Part shown: positions 45,871 through 59,000 of the stretch, piece after piece
Layout: every line of letters begins with the position of its first letter
Position numbering within the stretch: the first letter of the stretch is position 1
From: Hyaloscypha bicolor E
Taxonomy: Eukaryota > Ascomycota > Leotiomycetes > Helotiales > Hyaloscyphaceae
NCBI RefSeq assembly: GCF_002865645.1
Contig: NW_020194557.1
Span: forward strand, 620,001 to 684,000
Length of the DNA: 64,000 nucleotides
Direction of reading: 5' to 3'
Notes under the pieces: model-generated
Told to the model about the DNA's origin: nothing
Databases searched by the model: none
What the model saw: only the letters and a program-made list of their open reading frames with translations
Position numbers and translations under genes: made by a program

Positions 45871-48324
45871 TCAACGGACTTTCGATGAGTATTTCCGGAG
45901 CGCACGAGTAATCAAGCTCGACCTCTTGGATGTCTGCTTACTCTGTTCTTCAAGGGATAGGTTATTGTTCTCGTCCATCAAATGTGCGGCTGACACCCCC
46001 GTGTCCTCCACTCGTAGTCCTGATTCCGAGATTGCTGCCAGTCTTTCCTGTGTCTTCTTATGCACTGTCCACCTTTTTGCCATTATTTCTTTCCTTGTTC
46101 CCCACGATGCTATCAAGGGTAGCATCCTCTTCACCCTTTCTTGATTTGATCTCCACATTGTGGTTAAGTATTGAGCTCCAGTAATACGAAAGTGGTTCTC
46201 AAGAGCCTTGAAACACATCGACTCATTTATTTCGGCAGAGTCTGGAAGGATGATCATATCACTAACGATAGTCATGTCAGCGTACTCTGGAGCGAGAGTT
46301 GAATGGATCGAAGTCCCATTGACCGCGGATTATAAAAACATCTCCTCTCCATGGGAAGTTTTCGCCTCCTTCATCGTGAACGTTGCGCTAGATCGATAAA
46401 ACGCGAGGATTTGGGTCCATCGGATGTTCGATTGAGTGGTCCGGGACCAACGTATATTTGGCTATCGGGTAAAACATCATGTAATAGTCGCTCTCGCCTT
46501 GCTCCTCGTCCCAGATGTCTTCTCGATTCCAGAGAGTTTGTTTAATTTTTAAAGTGGACCCGAGTGACTTGGGATTCGTGATCAGCTGGAAGGCAAACAT
46601 TATGGGTCTTTCGTGAAACTGCTCGAGTGATTCAATCTCATTCAATCCATCCTCTTCATAGGCGAAGACTTCCACTTGCCGTGAATTTCGAAGAGAATCG
46701 CCAGCAGGAAGATGAAGAGCTGGCACCGCCACGGCGTGAAGTCTTCCTGGTGCTTTGATGGGATTGTCTGAGAACAACCCTGATTCAAAATCTTGGCCCG
46801 GGTTACCGCTTCTTGTAGCACGTCGGTAAGACGGAGTCATTCGAGCTGAAGTCTGTGCATACGACTCAAGGGAACCGAGAGATATCTGCTTGATAACCAT
46901 ATCCTAGATGAGAGACACCATTTCCGTGTATGCCTCTCTCAGCCCTTCTGCGAATGTGGAGTGGGTTGGAGAGAACTCAAATGGGAAAGCCCAACGTGGG
47001 TAAAGCTTGCGATGAGTGTCTTTCATGCTGTACTTTGGATTTCTCCCAATCATTTGCCAACATAGCCAGCAAGACTTTTTGGAGCAACAAAAGTAGTCTA
47101 AACACGGCTCGACATTTGATTGCGAGAAATGCATCAGGAGCTGCATTTCACAATGGACGCGGGCCTTGTTACCAGCCGACCTCACAATTCCATCCATCCG
47201 CCCAAGTTGCGCTTCATTGAGGCTCAGATCGCCACTCCATGACTGGATCTTCTGCATGTAAGTTTCGCCAAGCCATTCATCCTCCTGTGACGGAAGTAAT
47301 TGGTATTCGAAAGAATATCCGCTCTGCTTCTTGTCTGTGCAGAACTCGCAGAACTCGACATAAGCAGCAGGTGTCGACCAAGGTACTTGATCCACTTCAC
47401 CACCTGAGCAAGACCCTTCAACTTGACCTTATTTCCCGAAGGTGCAGTCCCAACTTCACCAGCAAGAAATTGAAAATCATGGTGCCTGCGAACTTGGCCC
47501 GCCGAATGAGCAAGTTTTACCAATGGACAAGCTGTCTGGTTGCCAAAGTCTGTTAGGCTGGATTTAACACCTTGATACAGCTTGCATTCATCGATGATAG
47601 ACTCGGCGACTTCCCACCCAGCCCTGCACTCCTTCTGCAGTTCATTTATATCGCACTAACTTATCTTTCCGATGTAATGTTCGAGACGGGATTGGCTGAA
47701 TTTGCACATTGTCTTGAAAACATCCGGATGCTCGGTGTGAGTTGAGCCCTCCTTGGCTAGTGTGTTGAAGCAACGAACCAACTCATCTGCGAAGACCTTA
47801 TTCTCGTTTGCCGCAACGCCTAGCTCGTCTCCATAGGCAAGAGGCCCATATCCCTTCTCGCTCTGATTCTTGGCGATGTAGAGTGTGATCTTCTTCTGCT
47901 CCTCGTTCCTCACCATCGCGGTAGCAGAGACGTGATCGCGAGCATCTTGGAGCTTGGAACGTGCAAAACAATCAGCAAGCCGGCCGAGGAAGTCCTGCGT
48001 GGCCTCGGGAGTCTCTGAAAAACGAACCAGTGGCTTTCCTTCGAATTCCCCTCTGACTACGTGAAGATAGAGGACAGCGGCATAGAATGTCTCCTTATCA
48101 AGACCGGGAAGTTTCCAGAGCGAGGGCTTAGGAGTGGGATGGGGCTTGAGTTTTGTAGTCTTGGTATATGGAGGCCGAAAGCTGAGAGGATCCGGCTCAG
48201 CATGGACAGCAACCGAATGCTCCTGGATCGAGATCCTGCTCGTGGCATTTTGAGACTGGGAGGGTTCGCTCGTGGAAATGGATGGTTGGTACTCGAGAGT
48301 TTAAAGCTCTTGGAGACAGAGCAT
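45871..48324 (-). pseudogene. OTT_1508-type deaminase-like protein gene, broken
   Basis: A long minus-strand gene can be followed through several interruptions. The N-terminal part reads YAAVLYLHVVRGEFEGKPLV and FADELVRCFNTLAKEG. The core has ARVHCEMQLLMHF followed by FCCSKKSCWLCW, that is an H-x-E and a paired-cysteine motif of the nucleic-acid deaminase fold, as in the OTT_1508-like family that is expanded in fungi. The C-terminal part reads HERPIMFAFQLITNPKS and later CFKALENHFRITGAQYL. Lesions are in-frame stops at 48301-48303 (TAA), 47656-47658 (TAG), 46904-46906 (TAG) and 46388-46390 (TAG), and frameshifts near 47390 and 46300. Each stop sits inside continuous homologous-looking sequence. 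Substrate is unknown. The upstream start at 48324 is inferred from the frame. Confidence 0.72.
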
Positions 48325-50019
48325 GGGAGATGAAGGTTTTAATGGTAGGGAAACTTATTGGTGTATATGAGGCTGGAAGTGAATAATAATTAATTGCACG
48401 ACGGGACTTTTTGGAGTATGAAGCATACGAACCGATCGTGAATAATGGTGTTGGCCTTCGATAACAGCTTCGAGTAAAGTATCTGCAATAGGAAAGCGGC
48501 GCCAGGGATCGTTATTGTCAGGACTGTCAAGTTAACGTAATCAAGAAGACATTGGCCTAGATCTCGCCCCAAAGATCTATTCTAATTCCTGGCTTTAAGT
48601 ATACCTTCTAATCACATTGCTAGAGTTAAGTTCTAAGATGTTTAAAGTAAATCATTATACTATACCTCCTTAGCCGCTTTTGATGTAATATTTTAAGTAA
48701 TTTTAGCAGAGGACCTTATGTAAACTAAAAAATACTAGTTGTAACGGGCTCAGTCTACTAGCCCCCTGGAATCACCCTTACCCGTAGTATATACGGGTGT
48801 AATGGAATGAACAGAAGAGTAAGAGGTAGTCCTATTGAAGATCTAAAGCTAAGGAGGAAAGGGGGGAAGGGGAGAAGCCAGAGTATATGCTTACGGACCT
48901 GTTACAGGTCTGGTTTCAAGCTAACCCCTTGACTAGCAGTCCGTAATTACCTGACCTCACGTGTGTACTCGTGACACTAGTAATTAGAATTTGTACTCCA
49001 CTAGGGATAATAAGAGTCACGTATGTTTCTAGTACTACTAGTTAACTATTATTAATTAAGCCGCTGGAAAAAACCTTTAAATATATAATAATTATAATTA
49101 TATATATTATAAGATTATTATAAGCTCCTTTAATACTATATATTATATCTGTAATAAAATTCTATAGCGTTTTTATATTATATAGAGTAATAATAAGGGT
49201 TTTGTCTTTATTCTTTTTTTCTTTTTCTAATTTATACTTATTAAGTAAAGAACTAGGTATTAGAAATATCTTAATTTGAATTATAAAGACCTTATTATTT
49301 TTATATTATTAATATATAGCAGTATCTTTTTAAAGTAACTAGCTTAAGCTCTTTTATTACGGGGTAGCTATATAATATTATAAATAGTAATTCCGTATAT
49401 ATATAAGGAGGATAAACTAAGGGGGAATATAAAGGGCTTTATATATAGCCCCTAAAGCTAAGCCTGATTAGAACGAGAGATTTATACTTACGAGCTAGAT
49501 CTAAATACTAAGTATAACTTATTATATCTTTCTTAACTTCTTTTCTAATAATAAGAGTATTTTTATAATTCTTAAAACTATTCTTATAGGCTTTCTTAAA
49601 GAAATCTTTAAGTGATTTAAGCTTTAATATTATAAAGAGTTTTATATAATAAGAGTAAAAGGGAAAAATTAAAGAATAAAGAGAAATAAAATAGTATAAA
49701 ATATATAATACTATTTAAAAAAGGAAAATAGCCTAGTAGTTAAGTTAGAGAGGAGTAAGAATTTTTAGAAAATAACGAGTAATAGCAAGTCTCTCTCCTT
49801 AAATAAGACCTTTATACTTTACCTTTATAAGCGATTATATATAATATAACGTGAATTTATTTTTATAAGGGCCTAGTTTAGGATCCTTAGAAGCCTGTTT
49901 AGGCTATCTAGGGATTATTACCAAAACTTAACAAAAATAATATAATAATGCCCCTAGCCTCTATCTAGCCTAATTAATTAAGGAGTTAAGATATTAACAT
50001 ATGAGAATAGTAGGCACTG
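48325..50019. repeat. AT-rich decayed repeat block
   Basis: After a short ordinary flank the sequence becomes TA-rich with very few CpA or TpG steps and no coding frame. A less mutated island at 48739-49030 (starting TGTAACGGGCTCAGTCTACT) may be an LTR or subterminal region, but no matching second copy was found in the window. Confidence 0.55.
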
Positions 50020-50110
50020 GCTCAGGGGCCGCTCAGGGGCTGCTCAGGTTGCTCAGGCAGCTCAGGTGAGCTGGGTGAGGAGAGGGTGAGCCGAGGGTGA
50101 TAAGCGCCTG
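50020..50110. repeat. GCTCAGG-rich repeat, copy 3
   Basis: Irregular GGCTCAGG/GCTCAGG units precede GTGAGCCGAGGGTGA, a core shared with the repeats at 34918-35040 and 36250-36380. It stands out as GC-rich within AT-rich surroundings. Confidence 0.65.
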
Positions 50111-50442
50111 AGTAGAAGCGGCAAGCTTACTAACCGAGCTTGGGAGAAAGAAAAAAAAAGTTGTGCCAGACTACCAAAGTAACTTGGATGATACGGAATC
50201 ACTTGCCTAATGTCGGAGCGCCCATTCAGGTAAAAAGCTTTGGCAACAGGATTAAATTCAGTTTCCGTGTTGGGGAAGTGAGAGCTAGCGGCAGATGGGT
50301 TGTAGACATATCAGATCAATCCAAAAAATTCTGCCACGTTATTTTGACTTTCGGGGGTTCGCACTGGTATTTTGGATTTATGTCTCGAAGCCACACGAGA
50401 ATCGTAAATCGATTTGAGAATACAATTCGATATAATCAATCT

Positions 50443-50727
50443 CTAGTCCGAAGGTAACATGAGGGTTGGATTGAACACCTGGTTGGCACCGACACTTCCT
50501 CCACCATCATGTGGAGTGACCGAACAGTCGAACGGAAAGTTGACACTCTCCAGCAGACTTCGAGAAGGAGCAGTGCGGTAGGGAGTCTCATACCATGATA
50601 TCTGGCTCGTAGCGTGGAGTAACGGCTTGTAAGAGACTTGCCACTCGCTGGTATCGAGGTATTTACTCGAAGCTGAGATCAGCTCCTTGTAAATACCTAA
50701 CGTTGATACTGGCTCTACTGAGGCCAT
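50443..50727 (-). pseudogene. Hypothetical protein fragment
   Basis: A minus-strand frame from MASVEPVSTLGIYKELISAS to FNPTLMLPSD has ordinary codon composition in an otherwise AT-rich stretch, ending at a TAG. I do not recognise the family. The opposite strand has an overlapping frame (50140-50457) with less gene-like content. It is likely a surviving gene fragment between decayed repeats. Confidence 0.35.
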
Positions 50728-50799
50728 TAGCGGGCTAGTCGACAAAACCGAGAAGCGAAAAGTAATTTTCTGATTTTTTGATTTTCGCGCCCGCACCCC

Positions 50800-53700
50800 C
50801 CCCCATACCTTACTAAAAAAAAAAGTACAGCATACACGCCTTATTCTCGACTACTCCTAGCCCCCCCTTAGCTTACGTAGTCCGTAAGGCAAATCCCATA
50901 GATTACAAGGCATATCTCCATCTCCCTTACTCTTTATATTCTCTATACTACCTATATTACTCGAATTATCTATATCTCCTTTATTCCCTTCTCCTCTAGT
51001 ATTCTTACCCTCTACTGCTATAACCTCCTTCCCTATTGCCTTCTGACCTTATATCTGTCTTTATACTCGCTTTCTATATCTTATAGGCGGTCGAGGCTTT
51101 AGTATAAAGGGTTTTGCAGATACGGAGCAAGGCTTTCCAGACTTAGTAGAATTAGTATTAAGTTAATAGAAAATATAGATTTTATTATTATTATTATATC
51201 TGTAATTTATATAAGTGCTATTGAATTTGCCTTCTATAACTATATAGTATTTGAAAGGGCCTCTCGGTCTCTTCTTATTACTATAAGTAGTATAAGCTTA
51301 AAAGAATTCGGTTCTATAAGTATATACTAAGCTTGCTTTTAGATTTGCCTTGCCTTTCTCTAATTCCTTTAGCTTTCTGCCCTAATATAGCTCTATCTTT
51401 CTAACTTTAGCCTTATTATTAATTCGCTTTACTACTTTAGTAGTATTATTAGATAGTATAAGGAAATTAAAGTATTATTATAAAGGAAGAGAAGAAAGAA
51501 GAGGTTATATATAAAGAGGAGGCCGAGAAGTAGAGGGATTTATTAGTTAAATATATTAATAAAAGAGAATATTATAAACTAAGTCTAGATTATTAGAGAA
51601 TATATTATAAATATTATTTTTCCGCTTATTTATAGCTTTATTGCCTTTTCTACTGCTTTTATTTTTACTAAAGCTACTATTTAAAGCTATATTTAATATA
51701 TCTTTAATAAAGGAAAGCTTTAATAATAGTATTATATATTAGAATTGAAATTATTTTTAGAAAAAAGTTAAGATTAAGGTTAAAGCTAAGGTTAAAGCTA
51801 ATATAGTTATATCTTTATTATTTACTTTTAGGATATAAAAGATATATATTTAAATATTAAAAAAATTATAATTTTAGATACTATAATTATAAAGATAAAA
51901 ATAAAAATATTCTTTTTTTTATTAACTTATAAAAGCCAAGATATACTAATAATAATTAAACTATACTTAATTTATATAATTAGCTAATTTACTTTACTAA
52001 TTATAAATAATTTAATATAATTTAAATCTCTTTAAATCTCTATATATAGCTTATTATATAAATTTCTATATCTTTATATTTAGTAATACTATAATTATAA
52101 TTTTTAAATAAGAAGAATTCCCTGATTTTAGTATATATAATTATATTTATTTCTTATTTTTCAAATATATAGTTATTAAATTAGAGAGACTTAAAAATTC
52201 TAAGTAATACTTTCTTCTAAAAAATATATATTCTTAATAAATAATAGAAGTAAATATAAAATTATATAATAATATAACTATTTTATACTAGTATCTTTAT
52301 TTTCTATAAAACTATAACTTTATTTTATTTTTACTTTAAAACCTTTATTTTTCTTCTATATTTTTTCGACTTTACTATTAATACTAAAAGCTTTTACCCT
52401 CTACTAATATCTTCTCTATTAATACCTTTATTAATACCTCTATTAATACTAAGAGCTAGTATCTAACTGCCTTATAACCTTTCCCTTCTCTTTTAAATCC
52501 CTTTTCCGAACCCCTTTTCTAAACCCCTTCTCCGAATTCCTCCTCCTTTAGTACTTCTACTAATAATACTAAAAGCTAGTATCTAATTTCTACTTCCGAG
52601 TTACTTTTATCCAGAACTTCTATACTATAAGTCTTTAACCCACTTACTTCTTAGAAAGCTAAATTTTAAATTCTTTCTCTCCTTCTCTAATATCTCCTTC
52701 TCCTCTTTTCTAATATCTCTTATACCTTTAGGCCCTTTAGAAATACTCTCTTTTAAACTTCTAAAAAAGAGGTTAACTTCTATTTAGATTTCTCCGAACT
52801 TTAATATCTTCTCTTCTCCTTTAATATTTATAAAAGCCTTTAGGCTACTACTAAATATCTCTATTCTTTATCTTGAAATATATACTAACTTATTCTTATA
52901 GGAAATAGCCCTTTTTCCTTTAATCTCGATTTCTTTAATATATATTTCTTGCCTTTAGACTATTTAAATATTTTCCTATTTGCTTTTATAAAATATATAC
53001 TAACTTATTTTTTAGTTTCCCTTATTTTACCTCTCCTTTAATATTACTATATATATATCTAGTTAGTACTAATTCTTATAACCTATAATTAGGCTTTCTA
53101 TTTATTAAATATTTAAATATTTTATTTTATTTTTATTTTATTTTTATTTTATATATTTTATTTTCCTTTTATTATAAATTAAAACTCAAATAATATTTAT
53201 TTTAAGTATTTATACTCTCGGGTATATAAGACTTCTATAAATCTTTCGGAATTATAAACTAGCCTACTTTAATTCGGGAAAGCTTTCTTAAAAGTATTTC
53301 AGAAGTTATAATATTTATTATAACTTCTCCCAAAAATTAGTATAATATAGGTAATTCTAGTCTATTTTCTTTCTATAGAGCAAATTACTATTCTAAATCT
53401 ATATAAAAGTTCAAATTATTCCTCGAGTTAAAATATAAATACTTTTTATTTCTATTAAATTAAATATAAAAAATAATAAATACTTTTAGGCTAGACTATA
53501 ATACTAGTTAAATACTAAAACTCCCTATATCTTATAAGATATTACTTATAGCTCGAGATATATTATATTTAATAGGGCTTCTATATCTAATTACTTTATA
53601 TTATAATAAAACATTTTAGTATTATAGTTAGAAGAGTTCTATTTTATAATTTTATTTACTACTTATAGATTTTCTAGCTAAGAAACTTATTAGCTACTTT

Positions 53701-55955
53701 ATTTAAAGCCTCTAAAAGCAGGAAATTACTCTAATAAAGACTTAGTATTAAAAATGAATTTAACTAATTAATTTAAATAAGGAATTTATAGTAGAAGTTT
53801 CTATATATAGGTAATTTTATATAATGAACTCAAATCTCTATTTCTGGTTATATAAGTAAGCTATATAAGAAACTCTTTCTAGCCTATTAGAGCAGTTTCT
53901 ATTTCTGGTTATATAAGTTATAATATATAATAAACTCAAACTTTTCTTGAATTATTTTTAGAAGAATTAGTAAGCTTTTCTAGATAAACTTATTAAAGCC
54001 TTAGTTTTTAAAGGTATTAGTTCAGCCTTTTTATTTTCTCTTTAGATAATAGTTCGGATCTTAGGAATTATATATAAATATTAGAATAAATAAAGAAATA
54101 TACTATATATACTTTCTAAATAGATTAGAATAGAATCTATAGAATTCCCGTAATAATATTAAATCTATAATACTAGCTAATAAAGACTTTAATAACCTTA
54201 ATAAAACTTGAATTATAAGTCCGGCTATTATACTTCACCGCTTCACTGGTAAATTTAGCGTCACGTGACCGCGATAACGCATGCAGCTGGCTAGTATTTA
54301 GAATACCAAAGCTCCTATACTTATAAGCTTCCCTTCTTAGTTTAGAATTCTCGGATTAAGAGCCACTCTACTTGCTTTTCAAGCCCAGAGCCCGGTTTCG
54401 TAATACTGGCCCTTAGATTTTCTATTTAACTTAAAAATTAAATAGTTTATAATAAATTATCTATTATAGAATATATTATACTCTTTTTCTAAAGAATACC
54501 GGATACTAGTAATAGTCTGAAAGCTCTAAAGCTCTTAAAACTCTTTATAAGTTTCGGGCTTTAAAGATTTTCTATAACTAGTTAATTATATAAAGTTATA
54601 TAACTATATAGGTCTAATATTAATATAAAGTAATTAGTAACTTTATATATAAATATAGTATAGTTTTTAATATAGCTAGTCTAATATATTATATATTTAT
54701 ATATAAATATCTGTAATTTTATTATTATATTATAATATATTCTTAATATATTCTTAATATAAAGATTTTTTTATAACTCTTTCTTTTAATAATAAGAAAA
54801 TACTACTAATAAATAAATCCTTTAAATATAAGATATAATATATAAATAAATTAGACTTTTAGGAGCCTTTTTTATACTAAAGGCAAAATATATAATATAG
54901 TTTAGATATTAAATTTAAAAGATAAAGAATTATAAAGGCCCTAATAATTATAAGACTTTATAAACTTAAGTGAATTTTAGTATTATAAAAGTATTAAATT
55001 TAGTAGTTTAACTTTTAAATTATATAAGAACTAATTAAAAAATATTACTTTAAAGTATTAATTATAAATTTTAAATATATATATATCTATAAAGAAATAA
55101 GACCTAAAATAGTATTAAACTAATTATAAGATATAGAAAAAAGTATATTAGATATTAGGCCTATTTTTTCTTAACTATTTTAATTTTAGCAGATATTTAT
55201 ATATAATTTATCAGACTTTATATAATAGATTTATTTAGGAGAAATAAGGTTAATTAGTTTAGAGAGTTTAATAATAATAGTTAGACTTCTATCTGATATA
55301 ATAGATAGAATACTAGTAGTAGCCCGAATGCCTTGAATTTTACCTATAAAGCTAAAGATATTATATCTATTAATTCTTTATATCTAATAAGAAAAAAATA
55401 TAATATATTTATATCTTTAATATATTTATTACTATAAAGTAATATTTATATAGTTTATAAGATTAATTATAGTTCCCTTTACTAGAAAAGAGAATAGTAA
55501 AATTAAAGAAGAATTTAATAGCCTATTACTATTATTATTATTAATAGCTTTAATATTATTATTATTATTAGAATTAGTATTAGTAATACTTTCTATAGCA
55601 CTTTCTATATTATTTTACGGCTTTTAGAGATTAGTAAATAGAAAAGAATTCTAGTATATATAAGTTAATTAAACCTAAAAATAAAAAAGAATTTATTAAA
55701 GAAATAAAAAGTAAAAGCCAGAATTAAAAAAAAGAATTATATATATATCTTTATTTACTTACTAGTTTATTAGATTTCTTCTTACTTTTAAAGTCTTATA
55801 TTTATATTAGTAAATAATACTTTTCTGAGCTTTCTAAGCCTCTTTAGTCTATTATTTAATCTTTTTAAATTATTATATCTTCTAAGTATTTTCTAGCTTT
55901 TTATAAGTAACTTTAAAATAGAGATCTTTATATAAAATTTTATTCTAATATAAAA
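50800..55955. repeat. AT-rich, RIP-decayed repeat block (left)
   Basis: About 5 kb of extreme A+T content with no open frame. A pyrimidine-rich stretch at 52370-52760 contains a near-repeat of AGCTAGTATCTAA at about 52451 and 52573. A 60-bp island of normal composition at 54238-54297 (GCGTCACGTGACCGCGATAA) stands alone. Decayed transposon sequence; class not recognisable. Confidence 0.7.
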
Positions 55956-55956
55956 T

Positions 55957-56043
55957 ACGAGTTTAGGGCCGCTTTGCTAAAATTATTAATTAGCGGCCCT
56001 ATATAAGCTCCGGGGCTAATTAATAATTTTGCTCTAAACTCGT
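55957..56043. repeat. Hairpin repeat, copy B
   Basis: The outer stem 55957-55969 pairs with 56031-56043 with one mismatch, and the inner stem 55979-55993 pairs perfectly with 56016-56030. They enclose GCGGCCCTATATAAGCTCCG. Loop and layout match copies A and C, but the stem sequences differ from copy A at several paired positions. Confidence 0.8.
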
Positions 56044-56050
56044 CCCGAGT

Positions 56051-59000
56051 AGGATTAGAATTAAAGGAGGTATATAACTTAGTAAAGGCCTTTACGAATA
56101 GTATAAGAAGAAGAATAGCCTATAAGTATATAAAGTCACCCGTAAGTAAATCAAAAGCTAAGTAAGACCTTATAATATTTCTGGGTATATTATATTACTT
56201 ATATAGTTTATATTAGGGGATAAAAGAATATAAAGCCCTACCTATAAGATTACCTGTAAGGCTACTATATAGAACTAGCCGTAAGAAAAGACCGGGAATC
56301 GTAAATCCACCCCTACTATCTTAAATAACTGGCCCTATAACTTATTAATAGTTATTATAAAGAATAAAGCAAGTAGAAACTACTTGCGGGAAAATATAAA
56401 AGATAGTTACTAATCCGTTAACTAGAGCTTAATCTATAGAATCGTCTGTAACTAGCTATTAAAGTTACTACCTAGTAGCTATATATAAATCAAGAATCTC
56501 CTAAAGCTATAAATTAATATCCGTAACCTGTTATAAAGCCCTTCCTATAGATAGAGATTTTATAAAAGTATTACAGGTATACTAATCTTGAGTTATAGCT
56601 TAGAAAGAAATAGATCCGGTAAATAGATATTTTATAAGATCTCTAATAGTAATTCTATAATCTTAGGATCTGCCTTATTTATATTAGCTAAATCTATTAT
56701 AAAATATATCTATTCCTGGCTAGGGAATATATTCAGGATTATTTAGTTAAGCTTATAGACTATATTATTTAGGATTAATAGGATTATCCGTTTACTAAAG
56801 GCCCGGTAGTTATATAGGGCCTATAAGAGTTACTCTTATAAATAGATATAATTAATTAGGTCCGTAACTAACTAGATATACAGAATAAAAGGCAGAAGTA
56901 TAATCTGCCTATTTAAGGATAGGTTATATAGCAGATAACTAATCCAGTCTATAAAATCCTACTCGAACGGGTTATTATAGACCCGTATATTAATTTATAA
57001 TAATAACTAATAGAACTATAGCCAGATCTATATCTACTATAGACAGGCCTATACTATATTGGCCTATAAACCGTATAGAACTACTAGTAAGATCTGGGTA
57101 AAGTTCCCTCCGAGAATTACAGGTATTTTTCTAAAGAAAATATTATCTATAACCGACCGTAAATTGACTATTAGCCGGTATACTATCTTAAAGTAGTACT
57201 TATATTATATAGATACCTCGTTTCAGATAATTAGGTTTATAAATTATAAGAGAGCCCCGAGCCGGCTTATCTTAGTAATTATACTTATAGATAATTTATT
57301 AAGCTTAAATAGGATCCGGAACTAGAAATAAGATATATATCTATCCGGAAAAAGGAGAGCTATAATACCCGTTAATATTATATATAGAATTACCTTACCT
57401 TAGTTATAGTAATAGTAGTAGAGAGTCTTATAAAGAAATATCTTACTAGTACTACCCGGGTCTTATAAGTAGAAGTAGACAGTTTGCGAATTATCTATAA
57501 TTATTACTATAATTATCTGGAAATAAGAGTACTAGTTTATATTTAGCTAGGCTTATATTATAGTTACTAGTAATATCTTATAGGTATAATTAACTTATAG
57601 ATTAGCTATATAGTAGCTTATAATCTAGTTAAAGGTATTCTCAGGTAGAGTAATATCCGTTAGTATTTACTAGAGATTTATAAGGCCGAGACCAAGCAAA
57701 AAGAGGCTATAATTATAGTAAGGATTAACTAAGGATAGCGGGAAATTAATTAACAGGTTATAGACGAGCTTATAGGCCAAGTTATTACAGAAATATATCT
57801 TATACTAGTTCCAGATTACTTATATATCTGTAATTAGCTACTAGCGGATACCTATAAGAAAGAGTATCTATAAACTATAGCCGGTTATTAATAAAATAGC
57901 CTTATTAAAGTACTAGAACTACTCCTAATTATTTTCTACTAAGCTATAGGTAATATAGATAGTATAGTATATGGGATAACGGACGCCCTTAACTAAATAT
58001 AGCTTATTAAAGAACTATAGACCGTATATAACTATTAGTAAGAGCCATAAATAGAACCGCTTACCCGAAACTGGGCTATAGTAATAAATATAACTAATAT
58101 TATATTCTTACTTATAGGGTTTCTATATCCGGATCTTAGTAACTTATATAAAGTATTATAGGAACTTATAATATAGGTACTAGCGGCCGTCCTTATATAT
58201 TATATTATATTTAAAGAAGGCTATTAAGATCAAATAGATATTTATAGTCTGGTCCGTAATTTGTTCGGGTAAGAGGTCGGCTATAAAGTAGACTATATAT
58301 TACTTCGGAAGATAGATTATAAGATATTAAACTAGAGAGAACTTCTAGTATATTAGATATTTAAATAGGTACCAGAAAGCCTCTATAGGACCTATATACC
58401 GAGCTTAGAAATACTAGGTAATCTTATTATTTATTCCCGAAATAGTAATAGTTATATAGTCTATTTCTTTATAAATATACTTATAGATATACTTAATTAC
58501 TTATATAGATATATAAACCTTAATATTAATATATAAACGGAATTTCTAGAAAAGGTATAGGTTATATGAAATAATTTAGTAGTTATTATAGACGATTTCC
58601 TGGTCTAGAAAGCCGAGTTTATAGACTATAAATATATAGCCGTTATTCCGGTACCGGTATTCGGGATATTTATTCTTATAAATAATTATTATAGCTATAA
58701 ATATCTTGGGAAACCTCTTCTAATATATAAGCAGGGCTATAGGTATACTATAGGCCATATATAGGGCTTTTGGATTATTATTAAGGCTATATGGCCTATA
58801 AGATATCTGGCTAGTAATTATAGCCATAAGTTCACCTATAGGATCCTATAATAGGTCTAGGAACTCGGTATAAATAATCTTATTAACCAAATTAGGGGTT
58901 AAGAAGACGGTATTCCTCCTAAGAAATAAGAGTAGGTATATATACGGGAGGCTATACTTCTAGTACTTAATTATATATATATAGCCTATATATTATCCAA

